Assembly (NCBI RefSeq): GCF_017115045.1
Contig: NZ_JABXKK010000016.1
Span: 90,960-154,959 of the forward strand
Length of the DNA: 64,000 bases
Reading direction: 5' to 3'
Origin: Nostoc sp. NMS8
GTDB lineage: Bacteria; Cyanobacteriota; Cyanobacteriia; Cyanobacteriales; Nostocaceae
The position numbers and the translations under genes are program-made. Below are positions 1-8,875 of the stretch, piece by piece. Numbering within the stretch: the stretch's first letter is position 1; each line of letters starts with the position of its first letter. The notes beneath the pieces were generated by a model. The model was not told the DNA's origin and made no database searches. It was given only the letters and a program-made list of their open reading frames with translations.

Positions 1-1242
1 TACCAAGCGGGAGGCGACAATCCCAATAACGCCATGATGCCAATTGGGTTGAACAACAATTAATACACGGTCTTTTTGTAGAGACGCAACAAATTCTGTC
101 TCTACATAAGCGCTCGCTTCTTGTTCAATTTGCTGACACATCTCCTGGCGAGAAGCGTTGATTTGTTCGCACTGCATTGCTCTTTCCAGCGCCAACCCCA
201 TATCATCTGTAGTCAGCAATTCAATCACAGTCTGGGGATTACCAATCCGACCAATAGCATTAATGCGCGGCCCCAGACGAAACCCGATATCTTCAGGCTT
301 GAGTGATTTTGGATTGGAGATTTTCTTCTCTGCTACCCTGCTCCCCTGCTCCCCTGCTTCCCCTGCTTTCTCATCTCCCCTCGCTTGCACTCCACCTACC
401 TGAATTAACGCCTGTACACCAGCTAAGTTGGATTTGGGTAAATGCTGTAAACCACGTTTCACCCAACGGCGATTTACGCCAGTTAAGGGGGCTAAATCTG
501 CGATCGTTCCCAGCGTAAATAGTGCTAGCATCGGCTGGATCAAACCCCTAGTCTCCCCTAACTGTTGTGCTAGAGACACTGCCAAGATGTAGGCAACACC
601 AACACCAGCAACACCCCGATAAGGTGAGGATTCGGCTATTAGTTTGGGATTAAGAATAGCGTTAGCTGGTGGTAATTTTTGGGGGATATCATGGTGATCG
701 GTGATAATAACTGCAAGACCAAGTTCTCTAGCCCTAGCAACTGGTTCAAACGCAGAGATGCCATTATCTACAGTCAGAATTAATCCCACACCTTCGCTGT
801 GAAATTCTTCAACTATGCGTTTATTAATACCGTAGCCTTCGTGCATTCGGCTGGGAATAGCATAATCTACTTGTGCGCCTAAAGTGCGGAGACTACGTAA
901 AAGTAGAGCAGTGCTGGTCATACCATCAGCATCATAATCACCACAAATAGCAATTTTTGTTTGAGAAGCGATCGCATTTTGCAACAACTCCAAACTAATT
1001 GCCAAATCTGGGAAATCTTCTAACGGCGAAGGTAAAACTAAAGACTCTGGATCTAAAAATGCTTGTACCTGTTCTGGTGTTTCCATACCCCGATTGATCA
1101 ACAACTGGCTGATAATCGGTGAAAGATTTGTCAAAGCTGCCAGATTTTGGGCAAATTCTGGTTTTTGCGGATAAATTTGCCAGCGCTGATCGGGTAAGCG
1201 CCTGCGAGGCTTTGAAAGTTCAGATACAGGTCGGTCTAGCAC
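1..1242 (-). CDS. recJ: Single-stranded-DNA-specific exonuclease RecJ (5' part, cut by window edge)
   Basis: The minus-strand frame is open from a GTG at 1242 to the window edge, 414 codons, so the C-terminal part lies outside. The translation shows the DHH-family signatures of RecJ: GDYDADGMTS near residue 101 and ITDHHDIP about 80 residues later, followed by RLGPRINAIGR and HHGVIGIVASRL. RecJ degrades single-stranded DNA 5' to 3' in recombination and repair, using Mn/Mg bound by the Asp/His motifs, all of which are present. The GTG start is chosen because an in-frame TGA lies a few codons upstream. An odd point is an in-frame low-complexity insertion, rich in Gly, Glu and Ala, between the GGVQ segment and SLKPEDIGFRLGPR. 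It is encoded by a short tandem repeat (separate entry). The identification is firm; the start codon is less so. Confidence 0.93.
   Translation of the reverse strand, partial: MLDRPVSELSKPRRRLPDQRWQIYPQKPEFAQNLAALTNLSPIISQLLINRGMETPEQVQAFLDPESLVLPSPLEDFPDLAISLELLQNAIASQTKIAICGDYDADGMTSTALLLRSLRTLGAQVDYAIPSRMHEGYGINKRIVEEFHSEGVGLILTVDNGISAFEPVARARELGLAVIITDHHDIPQKLPPANAILNPKLIAESSPYRGVAGVGVAYILAVSLAQQLGETRGLIQPMLALFTLGTIADLAPLTGVNRRWVKRGLQHLPKSNLAGVQALIQVGGVQARGDEKAGEAGEQGSRVAEKKISNPKSLKPEDIGFRLGPRINAIGRIGNPQTVIELLTTDDMGLALERAMQCEQINASRQEMCQQIEQEASAYVETEFVASLQKDRVLIVVQPNWHHGVIGIVASRLV
330..378. repeat. Short tandem repeat inside recJ (CTCCCCTG-like units)
   Basis: Degenerate copies of CTCCCCTG/CTTCCCCTG follow one another on the + strand. 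Read on the minus strand they stay in the recJ frame and encode a Gly/Glu/Ala-rich stretch (AGEAGEQG). The same C/T-rich unit appears between genes elsewhere in the window, for example near 42221-42270 and 46918-46970, so a normally intergenic repeat appears to have grown into a coding sequence. Confidence 0.75.
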
Positions 1243-1323
1243 AATAAAAGTTAGGAGTTTTCAGTTATGAGTGTTGAATTCAAATTTGCTTCTTAACTCA
1301 TAACTAATAACATTATTTGCTAC

Positions 1324-1749
1324 CTATAATACGTTTATTCTGCCATCATCCATAATATATAACGAGCGATCGCCTGGAGAGCGCCAAGTCGGACGGAGTT
1401 CGAGCCGCAATGTGCCAAAGTTGGGTTTTGAGACAATTGCTTGTAGTGATAAACCCTTTTCGCTCCAAAATATCAGAGATGTATTTGGTTCTGTACCCTC
1501 TAGTTGTTCTAGATTTAATTTCTGTCCTGGACTCAAGGATATTGCGTCAGTCCCAGAGGGTTTTTGAATTTTTATCAGGTTTGGTGTGCTATTTATAACT
1601 TCAACTCGGATGTGTTGCCCAGGTGTAAACTGAATTGGGTGCGACCCACACTTAGAGGCACAAGTTCGAGCTAATGTAGCACTAGGACTATTGATTGATC
1701 CTATTAAAACAGTAGCTGCAACTAAAGCAAATGACAGAGGCTTAAACAT
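1324..1749 (-). CDS. Small secreted protein of unknown function
   Basis: A 141-residue protein. The first 27 or so residues look like a signal peptide: a basic start, a hydrophobic core LSFALVAATVLIG, and a small-residue cleavage region (SATLA). The mature part begins with two close cysteines (C29 and C33, TCASKCG) and is predicted to be mostly beta, with alternating polar and hydrophobic residues. I recognise no family or catalytic motif. It is probably exported to the periplasm or envelope. It starts about 80 bases from the end of recJ on the same strand, upstream in transcription order, so the two could be co-transcribed. The function is unknown. Confidence 0.7.
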   Translation of the reverse strand: MFKPLSFALVAATVLIGSINSPSATLARTCASKCGSHPIQFTPGQHIRVEVINSTPNLIKIQKPSGTDAISLSPGQKLNLEQLEGTEPNTSLIFWSEKGLSLQAIVSKPNFGTLRLELRPTWRSPGDRSLYIMDDGRINVL

Positions 1750-1924
1750 AATACACAGTATAAGTACTAATCTTAAATAAATATTACTTCAATTTCGGAC
1801 TATTAAGCCTCAGCATATTTTCCAGAATTAAGCTAATGCAAAGCAACATCAGCCCATCACAAAGTTGGACTGCTGTAAGCCATAATCAAGACAGAATTAG
1901 GAATCAGGAACACAGAAGTGAATC

Positions 1925-2176
1925 ATGCACATCCTATCCCTTCATTATCCCGATGACTTACTTATTACCTCCGGTAAATCACCCCAAGCGTTAGAAGCAG
2001 AACTCACATTTTTGCTCGCAGTTAAACTATTTGAGCTACGCCGATTATCGCTTGGTAAAGCCGCCGCCTTTTGCAGCATGAACAAACCGCAGTTCATGTA
2101 CGAACTAGGACGTTTGCAAATCCCGGTTATCAACTTAGATGATGACCAAATCGCCGACGAATTGCGCGATGATTAA
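1925..2176 (+). CDS. UPF0175-family small protein, likely antitoxin
   Basis: An 83-residue protein with the UPF0175 pattern: a leading beta strand (LSLHYPDDLL), then an acidic helix and a compact helix-turn-helix-like region (LRRLSLGKAAAFCSMNKPQFMYELGRLQIPV). UPF0175 proteins commonly precede a DUF3368 PIN-like protein and are thought to act as its antitoxin and autoregulator. Here the stop codon overlaps the ATG of the next gene by eight bases, which suggests translational coupling. The family assignment is good; the antitoxin role is inferred from family and context, not shown by the sequence. Confidence 0.82.
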   Translation: MHILSLHYPDDLLITSGKSPQALEAELTFLLAVKLFELRRLSLGKAAAFCSMNKPQFMYELGRLQIPVINLDDDQIADELRDD

Positions 2177-2663
2177 CTCTGTCATCGTTGCCGATAGCAG
2201 CCCCCTCATTTCCTTGGCAATTATCGCGCACCTGGAACTTTTACCCCAACTTTATCAGCGAATATTAGTTCCCACAGCCGTATGGGATGAAGTAACAATC
2301 CAAGGTATAGGTTTACCTGGCGCACAAGCCGTCAGTCAGTTAACTTGGTTGGAAATTCAAGCCCCTGAAGCCCTGATATTAGAACCATTATCAATCCTAG
2401 TTGATCGTGGAGAAGCTGAAGCTATTGCCTTGGCTCAGTCCACTCCAGATAGTACGGTACTTTTGGATGATGCTCAAGCACGAAGGGTTGCAGAACGCTT
2501 AGGAATTCGCCGGATAGGTACTCTTGGCATTTTGCGTAAGGCGAAAAAAGCAGGCTTGATTGTTGAACTTAAAGTATATATTGAGCAGTTACGCACCAAT
2601 GGAATTTATATCCGACCTAGCCTCATTGATGCAGTGCTACGGGATGTCGGAGAAATAGACTAA
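2169..2663 (+). CDS. DUF3368 PIN-like protein, likely toxin nuclease
   Basis: A 164-residue protein. The ATG at 2169 is preferred over an in-frame start 30 bases upstream because it overlaps the end of the UPF0175 gene in the usual way and begins the conserved strand (MINSVIVADSSPLISLA). The early Asp in ADSSPLI, the mid-protein GEAEAIALA and the LLDDAQARRVAERLG segment are the acidic positions expected of a PIN-type RNase fold in DUF3368. Members are believed to cleave RNA and be neutralised by the adjacent UPF0175 partner. Nothing in the reading frame suggests inactivation. The exact target is unknown. Confidence 0.82.
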   Translation: MINSVIVADSSPLISLAIIAHLELLPQLYQRILVPTAVWDEVTIQGIGLPGAQAVSQLTWLEIQAPEALILEPLSILVDRGEAEAIALAQSTPDSTVLLDDAQARRVAERLGIRRIGTLGILRKAKKAGLIVELKVYIEQLRTNGIYIRPSLIDAVLRDVGEID

Positions 2664-2780
2664 TCGAAGATTCAGATAAAACTCAAACAAAATTTTTTGA
2701 GTGTTATGCAGCATAGGGTCACTCTCCTACGTATTATAGATTGAGTCTGTAGTACCGCTATTTTAGTGAGTCTGGTATCA

Positions 2781-2822
2781 CAAAACAAAACCCTGTACAA
2801 AGTTTTACCTTATTGTACAAGG
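2781..2822 (-). terminator. Rho-independent terminator of the pst operon
   Basis: Read on the minus strand, a 10-bp stem (CCTTGTACAA pairing with TTGTACAGGG, with one G-U pair) with a 12-base loop is followed by TTTTGTTTTG. It sits just past the pstB stop codon, where the minus-strand operon should end. Confidence 0.75.
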
Positions 2823-2856
2823 TTGTCTATTATCCTAAATACTTAAGACAAGCTCT

Positions 2857-3684
2857 TTAACCGAAGCGTCCACTGATATAATCTTCAGCTTCTTTAGTTT
2901 GAGGAGAACTGAACATTTGCGCTGTCGGATTAAACTCAACTAATTTGCCGCGACGTTTGCCATGTTCGTCAATTTCTGTATTGAAGAAAGCCGTGAAATC
3001 TGCCACTCTAGAAGCTTGCTGCATATTGTGTGTCACCATGATGATGGTGTATTGCTCCTTGAGTTGTAAGCAGAGTTCTTCTACTTGGCGGCTAGAAATT
3101 GGGTCAAGAGCAGAACATGGTTCATCCATCAATAATACATCTGGCTTCATCGCGATCGCACGAGCAATGCAAAGCCGTTGCTGTTGTCCGCCAGATAATG
3201 CAGTACCTTTCTCTTTGAGTTTGTCTTTGACTTCATCCCAAATGGCAGCGCGTCTGAGGGAATCTTCCACCAATTCATCAACGTTACCTTTAAAACCGTT
3301 AGCACGGGGCCCAAAGGAAATATTTTCGTAGATTGACTTCGGGAAAGGATTCGGTCTTTGAAAAACCATTCCGACTTGGCGGCGTAATTTGACAGAATTG
3401 ATCTTAGGATCGTAAATATTGCGATCGCGATAATTCAGTCTACCCTCAACCTTTGCTCCAGGGATTAAATCATTCATCCGATTGAAGCAACGCAGTAAGG
3501 TACTTTTACCACATCCTGAAGGCCCAATAAAAGCAATAATTTGTTTATCAGGAATCTTTATATAGACATCTAAAAGTGCTAGAAATCCATTGTAATAGAC
3601 CTTTACACCTTCAACATTGAAGACGCTATTATCTTGATCTATCGTGGCACTATCTGATTGACTTCTACTATTGCTATAAGTCAT
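2857..3684 (-). CDS. pstB: Phosphate ABC transporter ATP-binding protein PstB
   Basis: A 275-residue ABC ATPase. Visible motifs are Walker A (GPSGCGKST, about residue 54), Q-loop region ([17 protein letters not shown], diagnostic of PstB), signature LSGGQQQR, Walker B ([13 protein letters not shown]) and the switch His ([13 protein letters not shown]). It powers high-affinity phosphate import through the PstC-PstA channel at the plasma membrane. It is the last gene of the minus-strand pstS-pstC-pstA-pstB set; the gap to pstA is about 50 bases, and a terminator follows. Length and motifs are normal. Confidence 0.97.
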   Translation of the reverse strand: MTYSNSRSQSDSATIDQDNSVFNVEGVKVYYNGFLALLDVYIKIPDKQIIAFIGPSGCGKSTLLRCFNRMNDLIPGAKVEGRLNYRDRNIYDPKINSVKLRRQVGMVFQRPNPFPKSIYENISFGPRANGFKGNVDELVEDSLRRAAIWDEVKDKLKEKGTALSGGQQQRLCIARAIAMKPDVLLMDEPCSALDPISSRQVEELCLQLKEQYTIIMVTHNMQQASRVADFTAFFNTEIDEHGKRRGKLVEFNPTAQMFSSPQTKEAEDYISGRFG

Positions 3685-3735
3685 TTGGTTGAACTCCTAA
3701 TATCTGTGAATCTATCCAATTAGATATTTAATTAC

Positions 3736-4635
3736 CTAACTTATTGAGAAGCGTTGCCGGATATAAATTGCTACACCATTTAGAACTAAAATCAAGAGTA
3801 ACAACGCAATAATTGTGGCTGCTGCTGCACTAGCAAAACCCGGTTCAGGACGAGTGATGTAACTGTAAATTTGAATGGGTAATGCCATAAATCTCTGAAA
3901 CAAACCAGGGTTAAAGGTGAGAAAACCCACAGCACCTACAACAATCAGAGAAGCTGCATCACCTATAGCGCGGGATACAGAGATAATCACCCCCGTCAAA
4001 ATACCGGGAACAGCGTATGGTATGACATGATTGCTGATAGTTCGCCATTTTGTGACACCTAATCCGTAAGAAGCATTTCTCAACGAATCTGGGACAGCGC
4101 GAATTGCTTCTCTAGATGTCACAATAATTACTGGTAAAGACAACAAGGATAAAGTCAATGCACCGGAAATCAAAGCGGGGCCAAACCCAAGCAAATAATT
4201 GAAAACCCCTAAACCCAGCAATCCATAGACAATAGAAGGTACACCCGCCAGATTACTGATATTAATCTCAATAATCGCTGTCCACCAAGCTTTAGGTGCA
4301 TACTCTTCTAGATATAAAGCTGCCCCGACACCAATAGGGACAGTAACGAAAATCACAACCAACCCTAAAAGAATGCTGCTGATAATTGCAGGGCGAATGC
4401 CACCTTGGTCAGGAAAACGAGAAGGAGTTTCCGTGAGAAAGCCGGGTGACAAAAATCTGCCTAATCCGTCTTTCAAAATATCAAAAAGTAGCAACGCTAG
4501 GACAAATAAACCAATCAGCAATCCTAACAAAAAAAGTACTTCAAATACTTTACCTAATGTCTCTCTACTTTCAACATTATCGGTAAATTCTGCCGCAGAA
4601 TCTAGAGAATCATCTTGTTGATAACTTGTAGCCAT
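3736..4635 (-). CDS. pstA: Phosphate ABC transporter permease PstA
   Basis: A 299-residue membrane protein with about six hydrophobic segments. It carries the binding-protein-dependent transport signature in the cytoplasmic loop (EAIRAVPDSLRNASYGLGVTK). The first helix lies near residues 30-55, after a polar N-terminus. It forms the inner-membrane pore together with PstC. It starts six bases after the pstC stop, so translation is probably coupled. The order and spacing make PstA rather than PstC secure. Confidence 0.95.
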   Translation of the reverse strand: MATSYQQDDSLDSAAEFTDNVESRETLGKVFEVLFLLGLLIGLFVLALLLFDILKDGLGRFLSPGFLTETPSRFPDQGGIRPAIISSILLGLVVIFVTVPIGVGAALYLEEYAPKAWWTAIIEINISNLAGVPSIVYGLLGLGVFNYLLGFGPALISGALTLSLLSLPVIIVTSREAIRAVPDSLRNASYGLGVTKWRTISNHVIPYAVPGILTGVIISVSRAIGDAASLIVVGAVGFLTFNPGLFQRFMALPIQIYSYITRPEPGFASAAAATIIALLLLILVLNGVAIYIRQRFSIS

Positions 4636-4641
4636 ATTTAT

Positions 4642-5589
4642 TTAGTCGTATTTTTCTTTAAAGCGATTAGCAATCCAGAAACTAACAATATTCAAAGCAA
4701 GGGTAAGTAGAAACAGAACAGCGCCTACAGCATATAATGTCTTGAAATTAAGACTACCACGCGGACTATCTCCACCAGAAATTTGTGCCATGTAGGCTGT
4801 CATTGTTTCTACTGATTCCGCAAAGTTGATAGTTATTCTTGGTTGCTGTCCGGCGGCGATGAGGACAGTCATTGTTTCACCCACAGCTCGAGAAATACCC
4901 AAAATAATCGAGGCGATGATTCCAGAAAGTGCGGCTGGTAGAACTACTTTAAAAATGGTTTCTAGTTTAGTGATACCTAAAGCGTAAGATCCTTCTCGCA
5001 AAGAACGTGGAACTGCTCGGATGGCATCTAAGCTAATAGAACCAACGGTAGGAGTAATCATTATCCCCATCATTAATCCCGCACTCAAAGCGTTGAATAT
5101 TTCCAGAGGGATAACATTTCGCAGTAATGGTGTTAGGAACAACAGGGCAAAGTAACCATATACTACTGTAGGTACTCCCGCCAAAAGTTCCACTGCTGGA
5201 CGTAAAATAGCTGCTACTTTGGGTTGAGCATACTCACTTAAATAAATCGCAGAAGATAAACCTAGAGGAATAGCAACCGCCATTGCAATAGCTGTAGTTA
5301 AAAAAGTGCCATTAATTAAAGGCCAAATGCCAAAATGTTTCTCTGCAAATAGAGGTGTCCATTTAGTATCAAGAAAGAATTGGGCAAAGGAGACTTCTTG
5401 GAAAAAACCGAATGTCTCTTGAAAGATAATTACGACAATACCAAAAGTAGTCAAAACCGAAACTAAAGCACAAGCAAATAGAATTACCGCAACAATCTTT
5501 TCGGAAATGTCTTCAGATGGATTTTTATCGAGTGATTCTCTGGATTGTAGATAAAGACCATCTTGAGAATTAGTATTTTGCATAAACAA
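4642..5589 (-). CDS. pstC: Phosphate ABC transporter permease PstC
   Basis: A 315-residue permease with about six membrane spans. It has the EAA-type loop (DAIRAVPRSLREGSYALGITK) and the PstC-typical insertion between the first two helices (FAQFFLDTKWTPLFAEKHFGIWPL). It pairs with PstA to form the phosphate channel. It lies between pstS (43 bases upstream) and pstA. A second in-frame Met two codons in (MFMQNTN) makes the precise start uncertain by two residues. Confidence 0.95.
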   Translation of the reverse strand: MFMQNTNSQDGLYLQSRESLDKNPSEDISEKIVAVILFACALVSVLTTFGIVVIIFQETFGFFQEVSFAQFFLDTKWTPLFAEKHFGIWPLINGTFLTTAIAMAVAIPLGLSSAIYLSEYAQPKVAAILRPAVELLAGVPTVVYGYFALLFLTPLLRNVIPLEIFNALSAGLMMGIMITPTVGSISLDAIRAVPRSLREGSYALGITKLETIFKVVLPAALSGIIASIILGISRAVGETMTVLIAAGQQPRITINFAESVETMTAYMAQISGGDSPRGSLNFKTLYAVGAVLFLLTLALNIVSFWIANRFKEKYD

Positions 5590-5632
5590 TTAACTTCTCA
5601 CTAAAATTAAACTACTATGCCTGAGACTTTAT

Positions 5633-6634
5633 TCAAATAAAGTTTGTAATTGGTTCACCTGGTTTTGCTTTTTTGAACTTTGTCCCCGTTTCTCCAGTAG
5701 CAAATTTTTGTTTGACTTTGAGGTAAGCTTCATCAGGTAATGCTACATAACCTACACTATCTACCCACTTCCAAGAATTTTCTAGATAAAAATCTACAAA
5801 TTCCTTGACTGCTGGCTTAGTATCTAAAGATTTTTTGCTGACATAGATGAAGAGAGGACGAGACAAAGGTGTATAGATATTTTTAATCACATTATCAACT
5901 GGAACTGGTTTTTCACACTTTCCAGTAAGACTTTCTACAGCGACTAGATTCAATTTCTCTTGATTTTGAATGTAGTAAGATATCCCAACATAACCCAAGG
6001 CTGTTTCATCACCTGACACTCCTTGTACGAGAAGGTTTTGATTCTGAGTGGCAGTGTAGTCTGTACGGCCATTCTTGGCTTTGCCAGTCACAGCTTGAGT
6101 CATATAATCGAATGTTCCCGTATCAGAAGATGGAGCATATAGCTTCAGCTTTTCGTTAGGAAACTTGGGATTAACTTGATTCCATGCCAAGATTTTGCCG
6201 TCTGATTTGCCGCCCCAAATCTTGCCCAGTTCCTTAATAGTTAGACATTTGACAAAGTTATTTTTACGGTTGGCAATCACGGCGATGCCATCTAAAGCTA
6301 CAGGCAATTCGACAAATTGAATATTCTTACTTTGACATTTTTTGATTTCTTCATCTCTAATGGTACGAGAAGCACCAGCTATATCAATATCGCCATTACA
6401 AAATTTACTGAAACCACCACCAGTACCACTTGAGGCAACGCTTACTTTAGCTTCAGGTTTGACTTTACCGTATTCTTCTGCAACTGCTAAAGAAATCGGA
6501 AAACCTACAGCTGCACCGTCAATGCTCACCTGACTTTTCTTTTCCTCATTACCGCTACAGGCAGTGATACTGCTGGCAAGAATCATTAAAAATGTCAGGA
6601 ATAAACTATCCTTGAATAGGCTACGAAAGCTCAT
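5633..6634 (-). CDS. pstS: Phosphate-binding lipoprotein PstS
   Basis: A 333-residue protein with a lipoprotein signal peptide ending in the lipobox ITAC (about residue 26). The mature part has PstS signatures: the early GAAVGFPI loop, SSGTGGGFSKFCNGDIDIAGASR, which contributes phosphate-coordinating Ser/Thr/Asp residues, and APSSDTGTFDYM. It captures phosphate in the periplasm for PstCAB. It is the first pst gene, 82 bases after the sulfate-binding gene on the same strand. I saw no clear cyanobacterial Pho-box direct repeats in that gap, so regulation is not evident from the sequence. Confidence 0.95.
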   Translation of the reverse strand: MSFRSLFKDSLFLTFLMILASSITACSGNEEKKSQVSIDGAAVGFPISLAVAEEYGKVKPEAKVSVASSGTGGGFSKFCNGDIDIAGASRTIRDEEIKKCQSKNIQFVELPVALDGIAVIANRKNNFVKCLTIKELGKIWGGKSDGKILAWNQVNPKFPNEKLKLYAPSSDTGTFDYMTQAVTGKAKNGRTDYTATQNQNLLVQGVSGDETALGYVGISYYIQNQEKLNLVAVESLTGKCEKPVPVDNVIKNIYTPLSRPLFIYVSKKSLDTKPAVKEFVDFYLENSWKWVDSVGYVALPDEAYLKVKQKFATGETGTKFKKAKPGEPITNFI

Positions 6635-6716
6635 AAAATTATCAATTTTAAAATGACTGCGAATTGATTATGCTTGGCTATCTGCAATTAGAGAATGCTG
6701 CATGAAAAAATAAATA

Positions 6717-7883
6717 TCATGCTTTGTTTGCAGCTTGCACTTTGTCAAAAATTGCTCCATCTCCAAAAAACTTTTTCTGGATAATATCCCAGCCACCTAA
6801 ATCTTGAGATGTGAATAAAGTTTCAATTGGTGGATGTTGTGATGCTACTTCTTGGCTAACGGTGGGGTTAACAGGACGATATTGTAATTTTGCGAATTCC
6901 TGTTGGGCTTCTGTGGAGTAAAGAAAATCAACAAAGGCTTGTGCAACTTCTCTTGTACTGTGTTTCTCGACGTTTTTATCAACTACCGCTACAGGATTAT
7001 CAATAGAAATATTGACTTGAGGTACAACATAAGGCAACTTTGTCCCATTTTTACCTGCCAAAATCACCTCATTTTCGTAGTTAATTAAAACATCTCCCTG
7101 ACCTTTTTGGAAAAATAAATCGCTTGCTTCACGGGCATCTTTTGTCAGAACAGGGGTGTTTTTATAAACTTTAGTGACATAATTTAATGCTGTGGCTTCG
7201 TCGCCTCCCGTTAGACTCACCGAACCCCAAAAAGCTAAGAATTCCCAGATAGCAATACCAGAAGTTTTTGGGTTAGCTGCAATCACTTTCACGCCATCTT
7301 TTGCCAAGTCTGCCCAAGTATTGATACCTTTTGGATTGCCTTCGCGGGTGACGATCGCAGCAACCGATTTGCTAACAATACCATTTCTGGGAGCTTTGGT
7401 TTCCCAACCTGATTTAATCAAACCTGCTTGTTGAATCTTGCTGACATCGAGAGGAAGTGCCAAGTGTACTATATCTGCTTCTTGCGAACCGTTAATGACA
7501 GCAGCCGCTTGAGCGCCAGAACCTCCATAACTTTGTTCAAAAGTGACGTTTTGGTTATGTTCTTGCTTCCACTTTTGGATAAATTTGGGAATTATCTGGT
7601 CATGTGCAGCTTTGGTTACAGAGAAAGATACGAGTTTTAGCTTAACATCATTTTTGCTAGCTGAACTGCTTCCAGAACAGGAGGCAACTGCTATACTCAA
7701 AAAAATACTTGTTAAAAACAGACTCACAAAGCTTTGTACACTGCGTCCATTCAACCAACTTTTAATTGCATGTTGATACCGGAATTGTATACTCTGCAAA
7801 GCTTTTATGACATAAGCCTGTATCCCTTCACTTAGAAATTTACTTAATTGTGTCGGTTGTTGCGACTTGCTCATTAGAATCAC
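6717..7883 (-). CDS. sbpA: Sulfate ABC transporter substrate-binding lipoprotein
   Basis: A 388-residue protein of the SbpA/CysP family. Motifs are FEQSYGGSGAQA, the ADIVHLALPLDV stretch, PRNGIVSKSVAAIVTREGNPKG and the C-terminal YRPVNP region, all seen in periplasmic sulfate/thiosulfate-binding proteins. A lipobox VASC near residue 69 follows a hydrophobic core, giving an unusually long N-terminal region of about 50 residues before the signal core. A start at Met4 (MSKSQQ) is also possible. No cysT/cysW/cysA genes are nearby; instead pstSCAB follows in the same direction. It presumably feeds a sulfate permease encoded elsewhere. The substrate is inferred from family; another oxyanion cannot be ruled out. 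Confidence 0.88.
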   Translation of the reverse strand: MILMSKSQQPTQLSKFLSEGIQAYVIKALQSIQFRYQHAIKSWLNGRSVQSFVSLFLTSIFLSIAVASCSGSSSASKNDVKLKLVSFSVTKAAHDQIIPKFIQKWKQEHNQNVTFEQSYGGSGAQAAAVINGSQEADIVHLALPLDVSKIQQAGLIKSGWETKAPRNGIVSKSVAAIVTREGNPKGINTWADLAKDGVKVIAANPKTSGIAIWEFLAFWGSVSLTGGDEATALNYVTKVYKNTPVLTKDAREASDLFFQKGQGDVLINYENEVILAGKNGTKLPYVVPQVNISIDNPVAVVDKNVEKHSTREVAQAFVDFLYSTEAQQEFAKLQYRPVNPTVSQEVASQHPPIETLFTSQDLGGWDIIQKKFFGDGAIFDKVQAANKA

Positions 7884-7893
7884 CCCTAAATCT

Positions 7894-7933
7894 ACGGTAT
7901 TTCTACATGCATACCGTGATTAAAAGAATTATA
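7894..7933 (-). promoter_or_regulatory. Putative promoter and inverted repeat upstream of sbpA
   Basis: On the minus strand a TATAAT hexamer (7928-7933) lies about 45 bases before the sbpA start. Just downstream of it is an inverted repeat, ACGGTAT and ATACCGT separated by 10 bases (7894-7917). The repeat could be an operator or a leader hairpin. No -35 hexamer is convincing, so this is a suggestion only. Confidence 0.4.
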
Positions 7934-8167
7934 GGGTATATAGAATAATATTTATCATCTGGATTAGATTTTTTTACTAGGTGAGCAATTTATCATCAAA
8001 AGTCTGATTTACCAAGGAATTTCAAGAAACGGGTTTTTTCTGCTGGAAAGCGAAATAATTTGATTGCATCTATACATAATATTTCCTAAGAAATATGTGA
8101 TGATTAATACAAAATAGTAGTATAAACTCGAATTTTTTAGCCAAAAAAGCTTTTTTTTGAAACAAAG

Positions 8168-8210
8168 TAGCTGCACTACAGCATCTTGAGTATCATAATT
8201 TTGCGATCGC
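8168..8210 (-). pseudogene. Short duplicated fragment of sbcD
   Basis: These 43 bases match 9314-9355, inside sbcD, with 28 of 30 identical bases over the first part and then a shared GCGATCGC. On the minus strand they encode YDTQDAVVQL, against YDIQDAVVRL in SbcD. There is no surrounding similarity, so this is a gene scrap left by duplication or recombination. The 67-codon frame that contains it (8009-8212) has no other support as a gene. Confidence 0.55.
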
Positions 8211-8245
8211 ACATCCTAGTAAAATATATAATCAGGCGATAAAAT

Positions 8246-8875
8246 TTAAGCACCCACCAACTGAGTCAGGCGTTTCAATATACGTAGCACGTCGTACAAT
8301 TGATTTCCAGGGTTACGCATCAAAAAACCATTTGATAAAGCATAACGTGGTGGATTTGCTTTCACTAATTTGACGAAAATAAACTTGCTTCCCGTGGCAA
8401 TCATACCAAAACTAGGTTTATCGTTATCCCAATTTCCTAACAGATAAGCAAGAATTTGTGCGAGTCCTTGTTCGACTGAAAACGAACCTTTTTTAGACTC
8501 AACAATCATCACCCAAAATTGCTCTTTTAAAACTAAGGTATCTATTCTACCTTTGATAATTACATCTTCATCTGGCACAGCAATATCTATAGATTCTTCT
8601 GATTTTACATAAAACGGAGCCAGATAAAAATCCCTAATAAAAAGCAATGGGTCTATAACTGCCATTCTGACTACATCTTTTAGTAAAGGTGGGTAATTAA
8701 GAAGATTAAAATAACCCATTTTTACCTTATCTAAAAGTTGTTTATCTAAATCATTTATTTATGGTAAATCTTCTTGCCATTCCCGGAAGAATGAGCCATC
8801 CAAAACTAACTCAATACCAAAGTTATCGATTAAATAGCGTAAGTCGATGGCCTTTGCTTGCATTGTTTGCGTCAT
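8246..8875 (-). pseudogene. Cyanobacterial restriction-endonuclease-R-like (PD-(D/E)XK) gene with one in-frame stop
   Basis: From the ATG at 8873-8875, 38 codons (ending FFREWQEDLP) are followed by TAA at 8759-8761. The same frame then continues without a gap for 171 further codons (INDLDKQLLDKVKMGYFNLLNYPPLL and on). Together they make a 209-residue protein of the size of the family often annotated as type I restriction enzyme R-like in cyanobacteria. It carries a PD-(D/E)XK-like core: the Asp in GRIDTLVL and MIVESKKGSF. A single GAA-to-TAA or CAA-to-TAA change would explain the break. Reinitiation at Met53 (8719) could still make the 157-residue C-terminal part with the catalytic residues. 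A sequencing error cannot be excluded. Confidence 0.75.

Noticed and set aside
6635..6716. Pho box upstream of pstS
   Set aside because: I looked for the cyanobacterial 8-bp direct repeats (CTTAACCT-like with 3-base gaps) and found none convincing.
8009..8212. 67-codon minus-strand frame
   Set aside because: Only the first 15 or so codons are protein-like, and those are the sbcD scrap; the rest is AT-rich and not protein-like.
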